The position numbers were made by a program, and so were the translations under genes. Below the pieces are notes generated by a model, which ran no database searches, was not told the origin of the DNA, and worked only from the letters and a program-made list of their open reading frames with translations. Below, in pieces: positions 61,268 through 64,000 of a DNA stretch of 64,000 bases. Position 1 is the stretch's first letter, and each line of letters starts with the position of its first letter. Source of the DNA: Solirubrum koreensis (GTDB taxonomy: Bacteria > Bacteroidota > Bacteroidia > Cytophagales > Hymenobacteraceae); NCBI RefSeq assembly GCF_039541855.1, contig NZ_BAABHA010000001.1, positions 434,001 through 498,000 on the forward strand. Direction: 5' to 3'.

Positions 61268-61444
61268 GGGTAGGTTGTTTTAGGTTGTGAGAAATGGAAA
61301 TAGGAGCGGATTTGGGTAATGCGGCAATGGTGTGGGTGTACGGCTGGGGAGGAACGGGGTTCCTGACGAGCTTGGGCCTTTTTGCCATAAGCCGGCCGCG
61401 GAAGCCGCACAGGCACCCGCTCAAATGCGTACCTTGCGCGTTGC

Positions 61445-62950
61445 ATGGCTCCCCGAACCACCCGTCGCGCATCCGCTTCTACGCCGCTGTTTCCGCCCGC
61501 GCCTCTGCCGCTGGCCGAGCTGCTCCGCCGCGTACGCGACACCCTCGCGCTGGCCTTCGACGACGCCTACTGGGTAACGGCCGAAATTGCCGAGCTAACG
61601 TTGCCGCGCTTTGGCGCCGGCCATTGCTACCTCACCCTCACCGACCCCGCGCCCGGCCCCGGTGGCAGCGAAATGCGCACCCAGGTGCGGGCCGCCATCT
61701 GGCGCAATCGTTTTGAGGTGTTGTTGCCGCATTTCGAGCAGCAAACCGGCCAAACCCTGCGGGCCGGTATGCGCGTGCTGGCCCGCTGCCACGTGCGCTT
61801 CCACGAGCAGTACGGCCTCAGCCTCGATATCATTGCCATCGACGCCAGCTACACCGTGGGCGAGCTGGCCCGGCAGCGCGCCGAAACCGTGGCCAAGCTG
61901 GAAGCCCAGGATTTGCTGCAGCGAAACAAGCGCCTGCCGCTTTCCCTGGCGCCGCAGCGCCTGGCCGTTATTTCGTCGGCTACGGCGGCGGGTTGGCAGG
62001 ACTTTGTGCGCCAGCTGGAAGAAGCGCCGTACGCGTTTGAAGTGGCGCTGTTCCCCGCTACCATGCAGGGGCAGGATGCGCCCGCCAGTTTGCTGGCCGC
62101 GCTGGATATGGTGCGGCGGCAGCGACGCAACTTTGACGCGGTTATCATCATTCGGGGCGGCGGCTCGCGCACCGATTTGCTGTGCTTCGACGATTACGGC
62201 CTTTCGGCGGCCGTGGGCTCATTTCCGCTGCCCGTTATTACCGGTATTGGCCACGACAAGGACGAAGCCGTGGTGGACCTTACCGCGCACACGGCCCTGA
62301 AGACGCCCACGGCCGTGGCTATTTTTCTGGTGGAGCGACTGGCCCGGCTGGAAGCGGCACTTGATGGCTACGGCGCGCAAATTCACGAATTGGCGTTAGG
62401 CCAGCTCGGCCAGTACGGCGCTGTGCTGGCCCGCTTAGGGTGGCAATTGGTGCAGCTGGGCCAAAGCCAGCTCGGCAACGAGCAAACCATGTTGCGCCAA
62501 CGCTTGCGCCGCGCTGTGGAAGTGCCCCAGCAAGCGTTGCAGCGCGAAGCCCGGCAGTTAAGCACCCAGCAGCAGCACCTGCGCCGTGCCGCGCGCCTTG
62601 CTACCGACCGGCAGCGGCAGCGCGTACGCCACCTAGGCCGGCTGGTACTGCGGCGCTTCCGGCGCCTGCATCAGTCCCGCCGCGAAGCCTTGCTGCGCCA
62701 CCGCTACCAGCTGGAGCTGGCCACGGTGCGTGCCACTGCCCACCACGCCCTGGCCCTGGCTGCCGCTGTTACCCGCCACACCGCCTTCGACCCCCAAACC
62801 CTAGGCCGCCGCGGCTACGTACGTGCCGACGCCTTGCAGCCCATAACCTCCGACTCGCCGCCCGGCACCCTGCTCATGCTTCAGCTATCCGACGGGCCGC
62901 TGCCGGTGCAGGTAGTAAACATGGCCGCCAGCTTCGATTCGCATTCCTGA
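61445..62950 (+). CDS. xseA: Exodeoxyribonuclease VII large subunit
   Basis: 501 residues. An N-terminal OB fold (residues about 18-115, with FGAGHCYLTLTDPAPG) precedes the catalytic core: VISSATAAGWQDFVRQLEE, FDAVIIIRGGGSRTDLLCFD and PVITGIGHDKDEAVVDLTAH. A long coiled-coil domain follows (many Gln/Arg/Leu heptads), and a terminal FDPQTLGRRGYVRADALQPI-type domain ends it. It cuts single-stranded DNA from both ends with XseB, which begins 3 bases after this stop. Confidence 0.95.
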   Translation: MAPRTTRRASASTPLFPPAPLPLAELLRRVRDTLALAFDDAYWVTAEIAELTLPRFGAGHCYLTLTDPAPGPGGSEMRTQVRAAIWRNRFEVLLPHFEQQTGQTLRAGMRVLARCHVRFHEQYGLSLDIIAIDASYTVGELARQRAETVAKLEAQDLLQRNKRLPLSLAPQRLAVISSATAAGWQDFVRQLEEAPYAFEVALFPATMQGQDAPASLLAALDMVRRQRRNFDAVIIIRGGGSRTDLLCFDDYGLSAAVGSFPLPVITGIGHDKDEAVVDLTAHTALKTPTAVAIFLVERLARLEAALDGYGAQIHELALGQLGQYGAVLARLGWQLVQLGQSQLGNEQTMLRQRLRRAVEVPQQALQREARQLSTQQQHLRRAARLATDRQRQRVRHLGRLVLRRFRRLHQSRREALLRHRYQLELATVRATAHHALALAAAVTRHTAFDPQTLGRRGYVRADALQPITSDSPPGTLLMLQLSDGPLPVQVVNMAASFDSHS

Positions 62951-62953
62951 ACC

Positions 62954-63184
62954 ATGCCTGAACAACCCGCCGACCGCACCTACCGCGACGCCATTGCGGA
63001 GCTGGAAACCCTACTGCGCCGCCTCGAAACCGAAACCGTGGACGTGGACGAGCTAACCGCCAGCGCCCAGCGTGCCGCCGACCTCATTCGCTTCTGCAAG
63101 CAGCGCCTGCGCACCGCCGAGGCTACCCTCGACCGCGTTTTCGATGCCCTTGATGACGAGGACGACGAAGCAGCTACCACCTAG
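62954..63184 (+). CDS. xseB: Exodeoxyribonuclease VII small subunit
   Basis: 76 residues. AIAELETLLRRLETETVDVDELTASAQRA is the conserved XseB helix; the C terminus is acidic (DDEDDEAATT). The small subunit packs several copies on the XseA coiled coil. The gene follows xseA at 3 bases, so the two are co-translated. Confidence 0.93.
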   Translation: MPEQPADRTYRDAIAELETLLRRLETETVDVDELTASAQRAADLIRFCKQRLRTAEATLDRVFDALDDEDDEAATT

Positions 63185-63254
63185 GAGTAGCGTCAACTCA
63201 CCGACTGGTTTTGCTGTAAATACAGCCGTTTGTTTGGTCTTCTTTGTCCTGTTT

Positions 63255-63962
63255 ATGCCCGATCCTGCGCCCGAATGGCTAGTCATTGCTTCCCGAGCGG
63301 TAAACCGTATCGGCGGCTTTGGCATTGCCATTCCCTTGCTGATCGGTTTGTGGCGTTGGAAATACTTAACCCCGCCGGCTAAGGCCCTGGTGTGGTATTT
63401 TGCGTTCTGGACGGTGGAGGCGCCCATCAATTTGTGGAGCCGCAAAGTGTTGCACACCAACATTTACCTCCATCACCTGGACGTGCTGGTAGAAACCTGG
63501 CTGTTGGGCTGGATGTACTACCGCGCCTTCGGCCTTGGCCGGCTACAGCGGTGGCTGCCGGTCATGGGTGTTGCCTTCACCCTGCTGGCCCTGGCCGATG
63601 CCACCGTGCTGGCTGGTCTCAACCAACCGAATGCCTATGCCCGACTGGGCCAAACGCTGCTTATGCTTTCGGTAATCATCCTCTATTTCGATCATTACAT
63701 GCAGCGCATATCCGTTAATTACCATTCCTGGGACGATACCGTATTCCGGGTTAGTATCGGATTGGCCATTTACTACGCGGGCTCAATTACCGGATACATT
63801 TTCTTTAAGCTTACGGATGACCTCATGATAGTCCGTACGGCGGGCCTGCTTATCGACAGCCTGTTTCTGGTGGCATTGGTACTGATGACCTGGGCCATCA
63901 GCCGCGACCGGCGGGATGCAATTGACTCAATGCCACGTGCCCTAGCCAAAGCCGCCACATAG
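63255..63962 (+). CDS. Multi-pass membrane protein, unknown
   Basis: 235 residues from ATG 63255 (MPDPAPEWLVIASRAVNRIG). About seven membrane helices are visible, for example GGFGIAIPLLIGLWRWKYLT, WFLGWMYYRAF-type strands (here WLLGWMYYRAFGLG) and RTAGLLIDSLFLVALVLMTW. A longer frame overlaps xseB and is not favoured. Proteins of this size in Hymenobacter often sit upstream of sensor kinases; none is visible before the window ends. Confidence 0.65.
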   Translation: MPDPAPEWLVIASRAVNRIGGFGIAIPLLIGLWRWKYLTPPAKALVWYFAFWTVEAPINLWSRKVLHTNIYLHHLDVLVETWLLGWMYYRAFGLGRLQRWLPVMGVAFTLLALADATVLAGLNQPNAYARLGQTLLMLSVIILYFDHYMQRISVNYHSWDDTVFRVSIGLAIYYAGSITGYIFFKLTDDLMIVRTAGLLIDSLFLVALVLMTWAISRDRRDAIDSMPRALAKAAT

Positions 63963-64000
63963 CCCGAAAACCAGAACTGGACTATTTCCTCGGTCAAGGA

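Overview
The window is one stretch of a GC-rich Bacteroidota chromosome, most likely Hymenobacter or a close relative in the Cytophagales. The evidence is a type IX secretion sorting tail on an exported protein, a fused DAHP synthase/type II chorismate mutase, a WbqC-family protein, a ClpC-type unfoldase, -7 promoter elements of the form TAnnTTTG instead of TATAAT, and dispersed repeats of the kind I associate with Hymenobacter. This taxonomic call is an inference from gene content.

Layout. 1-8780: a partial gene at the edge, an MsbA-like ABC exporter, and secreted or membrane proteins (TIMP-like, M28 peptidase, ankyrin, proline iminopeptidase-like, dienelactone hydrolase, cupin, Kazal-domain lipoprotein). 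9037-10268: two YtxH-type stress proteins. 10622-17382: lysS, an unknown 346-residue protein, a tail-specific protease and a general-stress protein. 17494-24254: proline dehydrogenase and the shikimate genes (aroG-aroQ fusion, aroB-aroA overlapping by 4 bp), with three small lipoprotein genes and a DUF1905 gene on the other strand. 24266-28944: helical-backbone metal receptor, glycosyltransferase, M42 peptidase, acyl-CoA carboxylase beta. 29084-31251: accessory patch, made of a complete IS5-family element with TIRs and target duplication and a very AT-rich gene joining a von Willebrand A domain to a DUF3883/PD-(D/E)XK-like domain. 31324-41315: housekeeping genes (clpC, WbqC, LpxL-like acyltransferase, Sua5/YrdC, mltG, thioesterase, YihY). 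41438-41702: two tRNA-Ser genes around an AT-rich inverted repeat. 41904-45164: an acyltransferase, two thioredoxin-fold proteins and a copper-handling trio (metal-binding lipoprotein, Cys-rich four-helix protein, HMA chaperone). 45248-54146: VTT membrane protein, phospholipase C-like protein, STAS-like protein, two related exported surface proteins, a broken RCC1-repeat gene and an array of five 42-bp repeats. 54486-60570: a tripartite RND efflux operon (adaptor, pump, TolC). 60764-63962: DUF892 protein, xseA-xseB and a membrane protein.

The most interesting locus is the vWA-coiled coil-DUF3883 gene at 30022-31251. It combines a metal-dependent binding domain with a nuclease-like fold in one cytoplasmic protein, differs sharply in base composition from its surroundings and sits against an insertion sequence, so it is a candidate single-gene defence or stress module. 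Other unexplained structure: the 42-bp palindrome array (period close to four helical turns), very long near-perfect hairpins at gene ends (one folding the end of a coding sequence into the stem), and a run of nine Gs upstream of a surface-protein gene.
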